Shown: positions 27,454 to 36,626, numbered from the stretch's first letter. The stretch is DNA of 64,000 bases from Thalassospiraceae bacterium LMO-SO8 (GCA_031655335.1 CP134226.1:248001-312000), one strand, 5' to 3'. Notes: a model not told the origin generated them from the letters alone. Translations and numbers: made by a program.

Positions 27454-28068
27454 ATGAAAAGACCCTTGATCGCCCTTTTTGCCCTGGTACTGACGGCCGC
27501 CTTCGCCGGCCCGCTTCGTGCCGCCGACGGCCAGTTGAACGCCATTTCATCGAAACCCATGCCAAGCGGCAAGGTTCTGGCGGTACGGGCGCTTGACGAT
27601 TCGGACGAATCACTGGAACTGAGCCACCAGTTCGCGCGGGAGCTCAAGGCCCGCGGCTACCGGCTCGACCCCAAGGCGGAACTCGTCCTGACCTTCGAGG
27701 TGCTGGACGAACTGGGCGCCTTCACCTTTACCGACAAACGCTATTTCCTGGACGTCCAGGGAACCAAGGGCACCAGTTCCGGCACCGAAGGGTCCGAGGC
27801 CCGGTTCAACGTGTTCGATTCCAAGACCGGCGGCATCCTCAACGAAGGCCAGGGCGGGACCAAGATCGTCACGCCGACCAAATACCGCCTGAAGGTGACC
27901 ATCGACGGCCCGGCGGAAGCGGGCCGCATCGAACGGTACTGGCAGGGCTGGGCGACCGGCAACCTGGGGGCCGCGACCAACGAAACCCTGATCGGCGCCA
28001 TGGTCGTGCCTCTGATCGAAAGCCTGGGCAAGACCGTGAAAAACGAAGTCTTCCCCCTTCCCAACTAG
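27454..28068 (+). CDS. Secreted (periplasmic) protein, unknown
   Basis: 204 residues from the ATG at 27454. A clean signal peptide (MKRPLIALFALVLTAAFAGP, cleavage about LRAADG) supports this start. The mature part looks like a small alpha/beta lipoprotein-type fold: LELSHQFARELKARGYRLDP followed by ELVLTFEVLDELG and a C-terminal NLGAATNETLIGAMVVPLIE helix. This resembles DUF4136-like proteins in overall pattern, but I cannot assign it to a family. It has no cysteine for a lipid anchor. Confidence 0.7.
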   Translation: MKRPLIALFALVLTAAFAGPLRAADGQLNAISSKPMPSGKVLAVRALDDSDESLELSHQFARELKARGYRLDPKAELVLTFEVLDELGAFTFTDKRYFLDVQGTKGTSSGTEGSEARFNVFDSKTGGILNEGQGGTKIVTPTKYRLKVTIDGPAEAGRIERYWQGWATGNLGAATNETLIGAMVVPLIESLGKTVKNEVFPLPN

Positions 28069-28096
28069 CCATTGCAAGCCCCCTGCGCGCAACCGG

Positions 28097-28183
28097 CACG
28101 GCCCCGTCCAGGCGCCGCCGCCGCCTCACGACCGCGACGGCGCTTGCCCAGGCGGGTCAAACCGTTTAGGAAACGGGGCCGTG
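28097..28183 (+). repeat. Long-range inverted repeat and nested hairpin in the hisZ leader
   Basis: CACGGCCCCGT (28097-28107) and ACGGGGCCGTG (28173-28183) are perfect 11-base complements 65 bases apart. CCGTTT-AGG-AAACGG (28162-28176) forms a competing small hairpin sharing the second arm. They lie 50-140 bases before the hisZ start. No histidine-rich leader peptide was found. The area is GC-rich, so chance pairing is possible. Confidence 0.35.
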
Positions 28184-28234
28184 GACGGCTGATTGGCGGC
28201 CGGCCAGTCTTAACGCTTGAACCCGGCCTCTCAG

Positions 28235-29410
28235 ATGGAAGACACCTCCAATCCCGGGCTGCTGCCCGCCGGTCTGTCCGACCTCCTGCCCCCTGACGCG
28301 GGGTTCGAGGCGTCGGTGACCGAACGTCTGATCGACGTTTGTCAGGCGCACGGCTATCAGCGCGTGAAGCCGCCCTTAATGGAATTCGAGGATTCGCTGC
28401 TGTCCGGCACGGGTGCGGCCATGGGCCGCCAGGTGTTCCGCCTGATGGATCCCGTCTCGCAGCGCATGATGGGGCTGCGCGCCGACATCACCCCGCAGAT
28501 CGCGCGCATCGCCGCAAGCCGCCTGAAATCCGCGCCCCGGCCGCTTCGCCTGTGCTATGCGGGCCAGGTCCTGCGCGTGCGCGGCGACCAGATCCGCCCG
28601 GAACGCCAGTTCGCGCAGATCGGCGCGGAATTGATCGGCAGCGCCGCCCCCGCCGCCGACGCCGAGGTCATCGTGATGGCCGCCGACGCGCTCGGCTATA
28701 TCGGGGTCGCCGATGTATCCATCGATCTGGCCGTCCCGACCCTGGTCACCGCGATCCTGGGCGACGCCGTCCCCGCCACCGCCGAACGCACCCTGCGCGA
28801 GGCCCTGAACCACAAGGACACGGGGGCCCTCGACGCCCTTGCGCCGCAGATCGGCGGCGACCTGACCGACATGCTGAAACACCTGGTTCTCGCCGCCGGC
28901 CCCGTCGACGACACTATCGCCGCCGTCGATGCGATCGATCTGCCGGCCGCCGCTGCCGCCGAATGGAACACGCTGAAGGCCATCGTCGCCAAGGTCCGCG
29001 CCCTGGCGCCGGCCCTGCCGCTGACCATCGATCCGGTGGAGCACCGCGGCTTCGAATACCATGCCGGGGCGACCTTCACCCTGTACGCCGCCGGCGTGCG
29101 CGGCGAACTGGGCTCGGGCGGGCGCTATCTGGCCGGCAACGGCGGCACGGCCGCCGGCGCGGGCGAACCGGCCACGGGCTTTACCCTGTTCACCGACACC
29201 CTGCTGCGCGCCCTGCCGCGCCCGGCGCTGGGCCGCCGGCTGTTCGTGCCCACGGGCACGGCGGCGGACCGCATGGCCGCCCTGCGCGCCGAAGGATGGA
29301 TCACCGTCGCCGGCCTGGACGACGGCGCCGACGCCGGGGCCGAGGCCCGGCTTCTCGGCTGTACGCATTGGCTTCACGACGGCCGCCCCGCCCCCATCGG
29401 CGAGGCGTGA
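28235..29410 (+). CDS. hisZ: ATP phosphoribosyltransferase regulatory subunit
   Basis: 391 residues related to the catalytic core of histidyl-tRNA synthetase. LMDPVSQRMMGLRADITPQI is the class II motif 2 region and RPLRLCYAGQVLRVRGDQI the adjacent strand. HRGFEYHAGATFTLYAAG corresponds to the HisS HisA motif. There is no anticodon-binding domain. HisZ pairs with short-form HisG to catalyse and regulate the first step of histidine synthesis; hisG is not in the window. The ATG at 28235 is preferred over TTG 28217, though neither has a strong ribosome site. It is followed by purA, a common alphaproteobacterial arrangement. Confidence 0.94.
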   Translation: MEDTSNPGLLPAGLSDLLPPDAGFEASVTERLIDVCQAHGYQRVKPPLMEFEDSLLSGTGAAMGRQVFRLMDPVSQRMMGLRADITPQIARIAASRLKSAPRPLRLCYAGQVLRVRGDQIRPERQFAQIGAELIGSAAPAADAEVIVMAADALGYIGVADVSIDLAVPTLVTAILGDAVPATAERTLREALNHKDTGALDALAPQIGGDLTDMLKHLVLAAGPVDDTIAAVDAIDLPAAAAAEWNTLKAIVAKVRALAPALPLTIDPVEHRGFEYHAGATFTLYAAGVRGELGSGGRYLAGNGGTAAGAGEPATGFTLFTDTLLRALPRPALGRRLFVPTGTAADRMAALRAEGWITVAGLDDGADAGAEARLLGCTHWLHDGRPAPIGEA

Positions 29411-29452
29411 CCGGCAAACACCCCTTTTCACGGACAAGAACGGACACTGAAA

Positions 29453-30745
29453 ATGGCGAACGTGGTTGTCGTCGGCTCGCAATGGGGCGACGAAGGCAAG
29501 GGTAAGATCGTCGACTGGCTGTCGGAACGCGCCGATGTGGTCGTGCGCTTCCAGGGCGGACACAACGCCGGCCATACGCTGGTCATCGACGGCGTCACCT
29601 ACAAGCTGTCCCTGCTGCCGTCGGGCATCGTGCGCAAGGGCAAGCTGTCCGTGATCGGCAACGGGGTTGTGGTCGATCCCTGGGCGCTGCTGTCCGAGAT
29701 CGAAAAAATTCGCGACCAGGGCGTCGAAGTGACGCCGGACAGCCTGCGTCTGTCCGAAGGATGCCCCTTGATCCTGCCGCTTCACCGTAATCTCGACCTC
29801 GCCCGCGAACAGGCCGCGGGCAAGGCCAAGATCGGCACCACGGGCCGCGGTATCGGCCCCGCCTACGAGGACAAGACCGCGCGCCGCGCCATCCGCGTCG
29901 GCGACCTGAGCGACCACGGCCTGCTGAAGGACAAGGTCGACGGCCTGCTGTTCCACCACAATGCGTTGCTGCGCGGGCTCGGCATGCCCGAGGTCGACGG
30001 CGACGAACTGCTGGCGCAACTGATCGAGGTCGCGCCCAAGGTTCTGCCCTTCGCCGCCACCGTGTGGCAGGAACTGGACCAGGCCCGCCGCCGCGGCAAG
30101 CGCATCCTGTTCGAGGGCGCCCAGGGCGCCATGCTGGACCTCGACCACGGCACCTATCCCTTCGTCACGTCGTCGAACACGGTCGCCGGTCAGGCCGCCG
30201 TCGGCTCCGGCCAGGGGCCGAGTGCGATCAACTACGTCCTCGGCATCACCAAGGCCTATACGACCCGGGTCGGCCAGGGCCCGTTCCCGACGGAACTGGA
30301 GGACGAGGTCGGCCGTACGCTGGGTGAACGCGGGCGCGAGTTCGGCACGGTGACCGGGCGGCCTCGGCGCTGCGGCTGGTTCGACGCGGTGATGGTCCGC
30401 CAGGCGATCAAGGTCAACGGCATCACTGGAATCGCCCTGACCAAGCTGGACGTTCTCGACGGCCAGAAGGTCCTGAAGGTATGCCGGGGATACCGCCTGA
30501 ACGGGCGCGAGCTGGATCACCTGCCGGCATCGCAGATCGAGCAGGCCCGGGTCGAGCCGATCTACGAGGAAATGGAAGGCTGGGGCGAAAGCACCCAGGG
30601 CGCGCGGTCCTGGGCCGAGTTGCCGGCCACGGCGATCAAGTACATCCGCCGCATCGAGGAACTGATCGAAGCCCCCGTGGCGCTGTTGTCCACCAGCCCC
30701 GAACGCGAGGACACGATTCTCGTCCACGATCCCTTCGCCGACTGA
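29453..30745 (+). CDS. purA: Adenylosuccinate synthetase
   Basis: 430 residues, full length. The P-loop-like [16 protein letters not shown], the switch [15 protein letters not shown] (catalytic His), [33 protein letters not shown] and the C-terminal GLNxxTKxD equivalent [12 protein letters not shown] are all present. It converts IMP and aspartate to adenylosuccinate with GTP. It sits 42 bases after hisZ; both pathways touch the purine ring through AICAR. Confidence 0.98.
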   Translation: MANVVVVGSQWGDEGKGKIVDWLSERADVVVRFQGGHNAGHTLVIDGVTYKLSLLPSGIVRKGKLSVIGNGVVVDPWALLSEIEKIRDQGVEVTPDSLRLSEGCPLILPLHRNLDLAREQAAGKAKIGTTGRGIGPAYEDKTARRAIRVGDLSDHGLLKDKVDGLLFHHNALLRGLGMPEVDGDELLAQLIEVAPKVLPFAATVWQELDQARRRGKRILFEGAQGAMLDLDHGTYPFVTSSNTVAGQAAVGSGQGPSAINYVLGITKAYTTRVGQGPFPTELEDEVGRTLGERGREFGTVTGRPRRCGWFDAVMVRQAIKVNGITGIALTKLDVLDGQKVLKVCRGYRLNGRELDHLPASQIEQARVEPIYEEMEGWGESTQGARSWAELPATAIKYIRRIEELIEAPVALLSTSPEREDTILVHDPFAD

Positions 30746-30757
30746 TCGTCCCCCTTC

Positions 30758-30777
30758 CGGTCGGCCCGATCCGACCG
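30758..30777 (+). terminator. Hairpin after purA, possible terminator
   Basis: CGGTCGG-CCCGAT-CCGACCG, a perfect seven-pair stem starting 12 bases after the purA stop. No T-run follows, so if it ends transcription it would not do so as a classical intrinsic terminator. Confidence 0.35.
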
Positions 30778-30929
30778 ATGCGGCCCGGTTCCCGGCATTA
30801 ATTGTCTGTCAAGGGAATGGCGGGTACCATCAGGGCGTGAAAGTGTGGGAAATTCCAGGCACGCGGACGGCAATGGTCGTGTCCGCGCGACTTTTCCATT
30901 CGCGATGTTGGGGCTGAAGACGACAATCG

Positions 30930-33032
30930 ATGGCTGAAACCGCCACAGCACAGGCCGACCCCGCGGGGCCGCCGCCCGAAGACGGCGCGCCACCGGAAGG
31001 CATGGACGCCGGCACCGAGCCCGGCGACGGCATTCCGTCCGCGGCCAGCCTGCGCCCGGTCCTGATCAAGGACCGCTTCGCCGTCGATCCCAAAACGCCG
31101 CTGCCCGATCTGGATTCCCCGTCCGCCAAGGCCTTCATGGCCGAGGACCGCCGCGACATCGACCGCCCCGTATTCGCGCTGATCTGCAACCCGGGACTGC
31201 CGACGCGGCTGGGCGCCATGACGTCCCTGCGCGGTTCCGGCATCAAGGCCCTGGTCGGCATCCTGGAATGGGAGGTCGAGTTCTGGCCCCTGATCCGCCA
31301 ACGCACCATGATCCTGATCCTGGAACGGCCGCTTGGCGGGCGCGTGTTGCAGAAGGGCACGTTCCGGATTTCCGAATACGACCTGCCGCGCAAGGTCATC
31401 GAGCCGCTGGCCGGCGCGTTGCAGGAAATGGCGTCGATCGGCGTCGCCCATCGGGCGATTCGCCGCGACAACCTGTTCTTCATGGATGCCGGGCGGCAAC
31501 AGATTGCCTTCGGCGAATGCTATTCGTCGCCGCCGGGCTACGATCAGCCGGCGGTGTACGAGCCGGCGGAACGCGCCATGGCGCCCCCGGCCGGACGCGG
31601 TGTCGGCAATTCCCGCGACGACGCCTATGCCTTCGCCGTCGCCATCGTCGGCCTTATTCTGGACAAGGAACCGGGAGCGTCCGAAGGGTCGGAAAAGATT
31701 CTGGCGGAGAAGCTGGAACTGGGATCCTACGCGGCGATCACCGGCAACGAGAACCTGCCCCTGTCCCTGCTGGAGCCGCTGCGCGGCATGCTCGGCGACG
31801 ACCCCCAGCAACGCTGGGGGCCCGAGGAAATCGACCTGTGGCTGTCGGGCCGCAAGATGTCGCCGCAGCAGAAACGCGCGGGCAAACGCGGACAGACCCC
31901 CCTGACCTTCATGGGCCGCCCGTACCAGAGCGTGCGGCAGTTGGCCGACGCCTTCAGCAAGCACGTGCCCGACGCCGCCAAGGCGATCCGCCACGACAGC
32001 TTCGATACCTGGCTCCGGCGTTCGGTCGAGGACGTCAACCTGGCCAACGCCATCAAGAACGTGCTCGACGTGGCCAATGCCCAGGCCGGATCCTTCGCCG
32101 GCTCGGACGAAATGATCGTGACCCGCGTCGCCATTCTCATGGACCCCTTGGGCCCCATTCGCTTCAAGGGCTTTTCCTTCATGGTCGACGGTTTCGGCGC
32201 CGCCTTCGCCATGGACCTGCTGCGCACGGGCGATCCGCAAATCCCGGCGGAGATCATCGCCAAGGACATTCCCGACCTATGGTTCCAATCGCAGCTGGCC
32301 TATGCGCCGGAAGCCTCGATCCATCAAAAGAACTTCTCGCAGCTCAAGATTGTGCTCAACAACAAGGATCCGGGCTTCGGGATCGAACGCTGCCTGTATG
32401 AAAGCAACCCGTCCCTGCCCTGCCAAAGCCCGATTTTGTTGCAGGAATACGTGCTGGAGACCGAACACCTGCTGCCGGCGCTCGACCGCGCCGCCAATAC
32501 ACAGGACCTGAAGTCGAAGCCGCTCGACCGTCATGTCGCCGCCTTCATCACCGCGCGCTTCAAGGAAGACATCAACCCCCATCTCAAGGCCCTGGCGTCG
32601 GAAAACCCCGATACCCAGACTATCGGCATGCTGTCGCTGCTGGCCTTCATTCAGTGGAAGCTGCGGATCGAACCCGTCTATGGCCTGGCAAGCTGGGTCG
32701 GCGGGCATCTCGGCCCGGCGATCAACGCCTATCACTCGCGCAGCACCCGCAAGGAGATCGAGCGGGAAATTCCCCGTCTGGTCCGCCGCGGGTCGTTGCC
32801 CGAATTGTTCGACCTGATGGACAACGCCGACCGCCGGCGCGAGGACATCGAAGGCTTCGAGGACGCGGTCGCCGAATTTGCCGCCGCCGAACTGGAAATT
32901 CAGGATATCGAAGGCCGTGGCGAGGAACAGTTGACCAAGGCCGAGCGCACGGGCCAACAGGCCGCCGCCATGGGCTCCATCCTGGTGACCATGTGCATCG
33001 TGATGATCCTGTTCATGATCAAGGTGTTCTGA
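30930..33032 (+). CDS. Tail-anchored protein pseudokinase, unknown role
   Basis: 700 residues. A Pro/Glu-rich disordered start (1-40) leads to a protein-kinase-like fold (about 75-310). The lobe layout is recognisable, but key residues are replaced: VAIK is FALIC (82-86), HRDxKxxN is HRAIRRDN (174-181, catalytic Asp to Ala, Asn kept) and DFG is AFGE (193-196, Asp to Ala). SRDDAYAFAVAIVGLILDK keeps the helix-F aspartate. Residues about 320-670 form a helical region I do not recognise, with a charged coiled coil near 630-675. The last 24 residues (MGSILVTMCIVMILFMIKVF) are one membrane helix. A membrane protein gene follows two bases later. Confidence 0.72.
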   Translation: MAETATAQADPAGPPPEDGAPPEGMDAGTEPGDGIPSAASLRPVLIKDRFAVDPKTPLPDLDSPSAKAFMAEDRRDIDRPVFALICNPGLPTRLGAMTSLRGSGIKALVGILEWEVEFWPLIRQRTMILILERPLGGRVLQKGTFRISEYDLPRKVIEPLAGALQEMASIGVAHRAIRRDNLFFMDAGRQQIAFGECYSSPPGYDQPAVYEPAERAMAPPAGRGVGNSRDDAYAFAVAIVGLILDKEPGASEGSEKILAEKLELGSYAAITGNENLPLSLLEPLRGMLGDDPQQRWGPEEIDLWLSGRKMSPQQKRAGKRGQTPLTFMGRPYQSVRQLADAFSKHVPDAAKAIRHDSFDTWLRRSVEDVNLANAIKNVLDVANAQAGSFAGSDEMIVTRVAILMDPLGPIRFKGFSFMVDGFGAAFAMDLLRTGDPQIPAEIIAKDIPDLWFQSQLAYAPEASIHQKNFSQLKIVLNNKDPGFGIERCLYESNPSLPCQSPILLQEYVLETEHLLPALDRAANTQDLKSKPLDRHVAAFITARFKEDINPHLKALASENPDTQTIGMLSLLAFIQWKLRIEPVYGLASWVGGHLGPAINAYHSRSTRKEIEREIPRLVRRGSLPELFDLMDNADRRREDIEGFEDAVAEFAAAELEIQDIEGRGEEQLTKAERTGQQAAAMGSILVTMCIVMILFMIKVF

Positions 33033-33034
33033 CC

Positions 33035-33673
33035 ATGGGCCGCCCCCCGATGCGCCGCGCCATGGCCCCACCGCCGCCGCCCCGCCGGCGCGGCAAGTTC
33101 TGGCTGTATTTCCTGCTGATCTCGGTGACGATGATCGCCGTCGCCTTTCCGACCATCATCGTCGTCGGGGTCGCCATGTTGCCGGCGATGGCATCCTGGA
33201 TCACCGACCGCACGGATCAGAAATACGGATTTTTTTGCATCGGCGGCCTGAACTTCGCCGGCATGTTTCCCTACCTGATGGATTTGTGGTCGGGGAACCA
33301 CAACATCACGGGTGCGCTCGACATCGTCACGGACGTGTTCGCCCTTGCCGTCATGTACGGCGCGGCCATGGCCGGCTGGATGGTCTATACGGTGATCCCG
33401 CCGGTCATCACGTCGTTCATGACGGTGCTGACGGAACGGCGCCTGTCGGCCCTGCGCGCCAACCAGCGCCGCATCGTCGATGAATGGGGCGACGAGGTCA
33501 CCCTGGGCGTCCGTGCCCCCGGCAGCGGCCCCGCCAAGCCCGCACCACGGCCGGGCGGCCCCGCCGCCAGCAACGGCCCTGGCGGCGGCGTGCAGGCAGC
33601 CATGGCGGCGATGGAAGCCATCGAGGCGAAGGAAGAGACGGACGGCGACGCCTCCATGGGCACGGCGCGCTAG
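33035..33673 (+). CDS. Multi-pass membrane protein, partner gene of the pseudokinase
   Basis: 212 residues from the ATG at 33035, two bases after the pseudokinase stop. A Pro/Arg-rich cytoplasmic start (MAPPPPPRRRGKF) is followed by a hydrophobic helix (FLLISVTMIAVAFPTIIVVG), then segments around GFFCIGGLNFAGMFPYLMDL, IVTDVFALAVMYGAAMAGWM and a long VYTVIPPVITSFMTVL. The last 60 residues are a disordered Gly/Pro/Ala-rich tail with an acidic end. No family was recognised. Tight coupling suggests it acts with the pseudokinase at the inner membrane. Confidence 0.72.
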   Translation: MGRPPMRRAMAPPPPPRRRGKFWLYFLLISVTMIAVAFPTIIVVGVAMLPAMASWITDRTDQKYGFFCIGGLNFAGMFPYLMDLWSGNHNITGALDIVTDVFALAVMYGAAMAGWMVYTVIPPVITSFMTVLTERRLSALRANQRRIVDEWGDEVTLGVRAPGSGPAKPAPRPGGPAASNGPGGGVQAAMAAMEAIEAKEETDGDASMGTAR

Positions 33674-33707
33674 CCCCGGTTGCCCACATACCGCCGCCGC
33701 CCACCCC

Positions 33708-34598
33708 TTAATGGGAGATGTGGCGTTCGATGACCGCGTTCTTGACCGACTTTTGCAGCTTTTCGAAGGCCCGGACCTCAATCTGGCGGATGCGTTCACG
33801 GGAAATCCCGTATTCCGCCGACAGGTCCTGCAAGGTTGCCGGCGTGTCCTTCAGACGGCGTTCCTCGATGATGTGGCGTTCCCGCTCGCTAAGCGACTTC
33901 AACGCCGCACTGAGCATGCCGCGCCGTTCCGAAAGTTCCTGATCCTCACCCAGACGGGATTCCTGATCTTCCGAATCCTCGACCAGCCAGTCCTGCCATT
34001 CACCGTCCGCATCCTGACGCAAGGGCGCGTTGAGCGACTGGTCGCCGCCGGCCAGACGCCGGTTCATGTTGACGACCTCGACGTCGGATACGCCCAGCTT
34101 GCGGCCGATCTCGGCCACCTGTTCCGGGTGCAGATCCCCCTCGTCAATGGCCGACATCTGGGCCTTCATCCGGCGCAGGTTGAAGAACAGCTTCTTCTGC
34201 GCCGCCGTCGTGCCCATCTTGACCAGCGACCACGAGCGCAGGATGTATTCCTGGATCGCCGCGCGGATCCACCACATGGCGTAGGTCGCCAGGCGGAATC
34301 CGCGTTCCGGATCGAAGCGCTTGACCGCCTGCATCATGCCGACGTTGCCTTCCGAGATCAGCTCGCCCACGGGCAGGCCGTAGCCGCGATAGCCCATGGC
34401 GATCTTGGCGACCAGACGCAGGTGGCTGGTCACCAGGCGCTGAGCGGCCTCTTCGTCCGCGTGTTCCTGCCAGCGCCGGGCGAGGGCGACCTCTTCCTCC
34501 GGCTCCAGCATGGGGAAATCCCGGATGCGATAGAGATAACGCGACAGATTGTCTTCCGGGGCAAAACTCAAGTCCTTTTCAGGGGCCATGTATCCCAT
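33708..34598 (-). CDS. rpoH: RNA polymerase sigma-32 factor
   Basis: 296 residues. Region 2 is seen in LVTSHLRLVAKIAMGYRGYG, GELISEGNVGMMQAVKRFDP and RLATYAMWWIRAAIQEYIL. The RpoH box QKKLFFNLRR follows, which marks heat-shock sigma factors and is the chaperone/FtsH-sensitive region. Region 4 includes DLSAEYGISRERIRQIEVRA. AAGGGAAA lies eight bases before the ATG. It directs heat-shock gene transcription. rluD lies upstream on the same strand. Confidence 0.97.
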   Translation of the reverse strand: MGYMAPEKDLSFAPEDNLSRYLYRIRDFPMLEPEEEVALARRWQEHADEEAAQRLVTSHLRLVAKIAMGYRGYGLPVGELISEGNVGMMQAVKRFDPERGFRLATYAMWWIRAAIQEYILRSWSLVKMGTTAAQKKLFFNLRRMKAQMSAIDEGDLHPEQVAEIGRKLGVSDVEVVNMNRRLAGGDQSLNAPLRQDADGEWQDWLVEDSEDQESRLGEDQELSERRGMLSAALKSLSERERHIIEERRLKDTPATLQDLSAEYGISRERIRQIEVRAFEKLQKSVKNAVIERHISH

Positions 34599-34634
34599 GG
34601 TGCGGTTTCCCTTATATCCGAACGCAGCTGACCC

Positions 34635-34651
34635 GCCGTCTACCTGACGGC
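34635..34651 (-). promoter_or_regulatory. Small hairpin in the rpoH 5' leader
   Basis: GCCGTC-AGGTA-GACGGC (read on the minus strand), six perfect pairs, 37 bases before the rpoH ATG. It does not cover the ribosome site, so a thermosensor role like that of Escherichia coli rpoH is not shown. Confidence 0.3.
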
Positions 34652-34737
34652 CAGAACGGAGGGTGATGATGCACTGCGTTAATTCATACCAATTTGGTCG
34701 GATATTAGCCGAGGGATTTAGTCAGGTACAGAAAATT

Positions 34738-35706
34738 TTAGATCGACCGCAGAATGTCCAGTATATTATTGATATAATTATATTTATTTGATGAAAAGTT
34801 GAGCTTCTCCCCGGTCACCGGATGGGTAAACCCCAGAATACACGCGTGAAGGGCTTGGTTTTTACAGTTGGATAGTGGGGTTTTCAATTCGGGCGGCAGG
34901 CCGGAAATCCGCGCCCGCCGGCCGCCGTAAAGGGGATCGCCGATTACCGGGTGGCCGATCGACGCCATATGCACCCTGATCTGATGCGTGCGCCCGGTGG
35001 CGAGCCGGCATTCGACCAGCGCGGCCCGGTCGCCGAACCGTTCCAGCACCGTGTAGAACGTCTTGGCCCACTTGCCGGACGCGTCCGGGCGCACGGCCAT
35101 CTTCTTGCGATTCCGGGGATCACGGCCGATGGCGCCGGTGATCTCGCCCGCTGGCGGGCGCGGCACGCCCCACACCAGGGCCCGGTAGGCGCGGTCGATG
35201 GAATGGTCCTCGAACTGCTTGGCGAGCCCCCGGTGCGCGATGTCGGTCTTGGCCGCGACCATCAGGCCCGAGGTATCCTTGTCGAGGCGATGCACGATGC
35301 CCGGCCGCTCGACCCCGCCGATACCCGACAGCGACCCCTTGCAATGGGCCAGCAGCGCGTTGACCAGGGTGCCGTCGGCGTTCCCCGCCGCCGGATGAAC
35401 GACCAGACCCTGAGGCTTGTCGATGACGATCAGGGAATCGTCCTCGTAGACGACGTCGAGCGGGATCGCCTGGCTTTCCGGGGTCGCCGGCACGGGCGGC
35501 GGGATGGTGACCGTATAGCCCTCGCCGGCGCGCACCTTGCGCTTGGCCTCGGTCACGGGCGCGCCCGCGCCGTCCGCCACATGGCCCTCGGCCAGCAAGG
35601 CCTGAATGCGCGCGCGCGACAGGTCCGGCAGCAGCGCCGTCAGGGCCTTGTCCAGGCGCTCGCCCGCCTGCGCGGCGGGGATTTTCAGGGTATGGGTCTC
35701 GCTCAT
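34738..35706 (-). CDS. rluD: 23S rRNA pseudouridine synthase RluD
   Basis: 322 residues from the ATG at 35706. An S4 RNA-binding domain (residues 12-60, ERLDKALTALLPDLSRARIQ) precedes the RluA-family catalytic domain, with the aspartate in VHRLDKDTSGLMV, plus GRTHQIRVHMASIGHPVIGD. It should modify helix 69 of 23S rRNA. The frame is open for 230 more codons upstream, but no domain is found there and divergent genes occupy that DNA. The final 18 codons (NKYNYINNILDILRSI) are strongly AT-biased, unlike the rest of the gene. Confidence 0.95.
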   Translation of the reverse strand: MSETHTLKIPAAQAGERLDKALTALLPDLSRARIQALLAEGHVADGAGAPVTEAKRKVRAGEGYTVTIPPPVPATPESQAIPLDVVYEDDSLIVIDKPQGLVVHPAAGNADGTLVNALLAHCKGSLSGIGGVERPGIVHRLDKDTSGLMVAAKTDIAHRGLAKQFEDHSIDRAYRALVWGVPRPPAGEITGAIGRDPRNRKKMAVRPDASGKWAKTFYTVLERFGDRAALVECRLATGRTHQIRVHMASIGHPVIGDPLYGGRRARISGLPPELKTPLSNCKNQALHACILGFTHPVTGEKLNFSSNKYNYINNILDILRSI

Positions 35707-35799
35707 GGTCCGGCGAGGAAACGCCGGGGGCCGTGAGGTGTCAAGCGCGGGCGTCGACCATGCTTGACAGCCCCCGCCCCGCGTTGCACTTAAGCCTCC

Positions 35800-36150
35800 A
35801 TGCATGCGGCATTGAAAACACTGGTGATCGGCCTGGGCGTTCTGATCGCGCTCGGCCTGGGGCTGTTGGTCTATGGCTTCTTCAAGACCAGCCAGGACCC
35901 GACCTGGCGCCTGTTCGGCGACGCCAAGCCCGCCGCCGTGGCAGCCGGCACCCCGCCGCCGGCCCATCTGGCCCCGCCCGTGCCCCTGTCCGGCGATATC
36001 GAACTGAACCTGCCGACGGGCTGCGAGATCAAGAGCGTGACGCAGCTCGGCCAGCAGATCTACGTGCTGACCCAGCCCGCGGGCGTGTGCGGCCAGGTGC
36101 TGATCGTCGACCCGGCGACGGGCCGCGTCACGGGCCGCATCAAGCCCTGA
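35800..36150 (+). CDS. Single-pass membrane protein, unknown
   Basis: 116 residues. One N-terminal helix (LVIGLGVLIALGLGLLVYGF, about residues 8-27), a Pro/Ala linker, then a small domain with two cysteines (TGCEIKSVTQLGQQIYVLTQ and GVCGQVLIVDP) that could form a disulfide in the periplasm. GQVLIVDPATGRVTGRIKP resembles one blade of a PQQ/WD-like repeat. The JAMM peptidase gene starts 19 bases later. Similar short proteins occur beside rluD in related genomes, from memory; function is unknown. Confidence 0.68.
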   Translation: MHAALKTLVIGLGVLIALGLGLLVYGFFKTSQDPTWRLFGDAKPAAVAAGTPPPAHLAPPVPLSGDIELNLPTGCEIKSVTQLGQQIYVLTQPAGVCGQVLIVDPATGRVTGRIKP

Positions 36151-36169
36151 GCGGTGGAGGACCGCCGCC

Positions 36170-36601
36170 GTGCTGACCATCCCCCAAACTCTGTTGGAGC
36201 GAATCACCGACGCCGCCGAGGCCGCGTTCCCCCATGAATGCTGCGGCCTTCTGGCGGGCCGGGACGGCGCGGCGGGCGAGACCCTGGTCACCCGCATGGT
36301 GCCGTCCCCCAACGTCACGGAAACCCGGGCCGAAGACAGTTTCGAGATCGATCCCCAGGTGCGCTTCGACCTGATGCGGGCATTGGACGGCACGGCGGAG
36401 CGCATCGTCGGCCATTACCATTCCCATCCCGGCGGCCCCGCCATGCCCAGCGCCACGGATTTGAAAATGGCCTATGAGACGGACCTGATCTGGGTCATCG
36501 TCGCGGTCGAGGACGGCCGAGCCGTCGACGCCCGCGCCCATGGCGTCGCGCCGGACCGCTCGGCCTTCCACGCCATCGACCTCAACCTCGTCGCCGATTA
36601 A
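36170..36601 (+). CDS. JAMM/MPN (M67) metallopeptidase
   Basis: 143 residues, a minimal bacterial JAMM domain. The zinc site is complete: Glu in PHECCGLLAG (about residue 23) and HSHPGGPAMPSATD (H-x-H-x7-S-x2-D). Bacterial members cleave isopeptide or sulfur-carrier C-terminal bonds, for instance in ThiS/MoaD-like or cysteine pathways; no ubiquitin-like partner gene is nearby. Start GTG 36170 with GGTGGAGG upstream. It probably forms an operon with the preceding membrane protein and with ltaE 25 bases on. Confidence 0.9.
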   Translation: MLTIPQTLLERITDAAEAAFPHECCGLLAGRDGAAGETLVTRMVPSPNVTETRAEDSFEIDPQVRFDLMRALDGTAERIVGHYHSHPGGPAMPSATDLKMAYETDLIWVIVAVEDGRAVDARAHGVAPDRSAFHAIDLNLVAD

Positions 36602-36626
36602 TCCCAACCCCAAGGAGCCCCCGTCC

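Noticed and set aside
28376-30727. 783-codon open frame on the minus strand
   Set aside because: It runs opposite to hisZ and purA, which have complete family motifs. Its translation is the His/Gln/Arg-rich composition typical of antisense frames in GC-rich genes.
35707-36405. N-terminal extension of RluD
   Set aside because: No domain is present, the DNA carries two rightward genes, and RluD normally begins close to the S4 domain.
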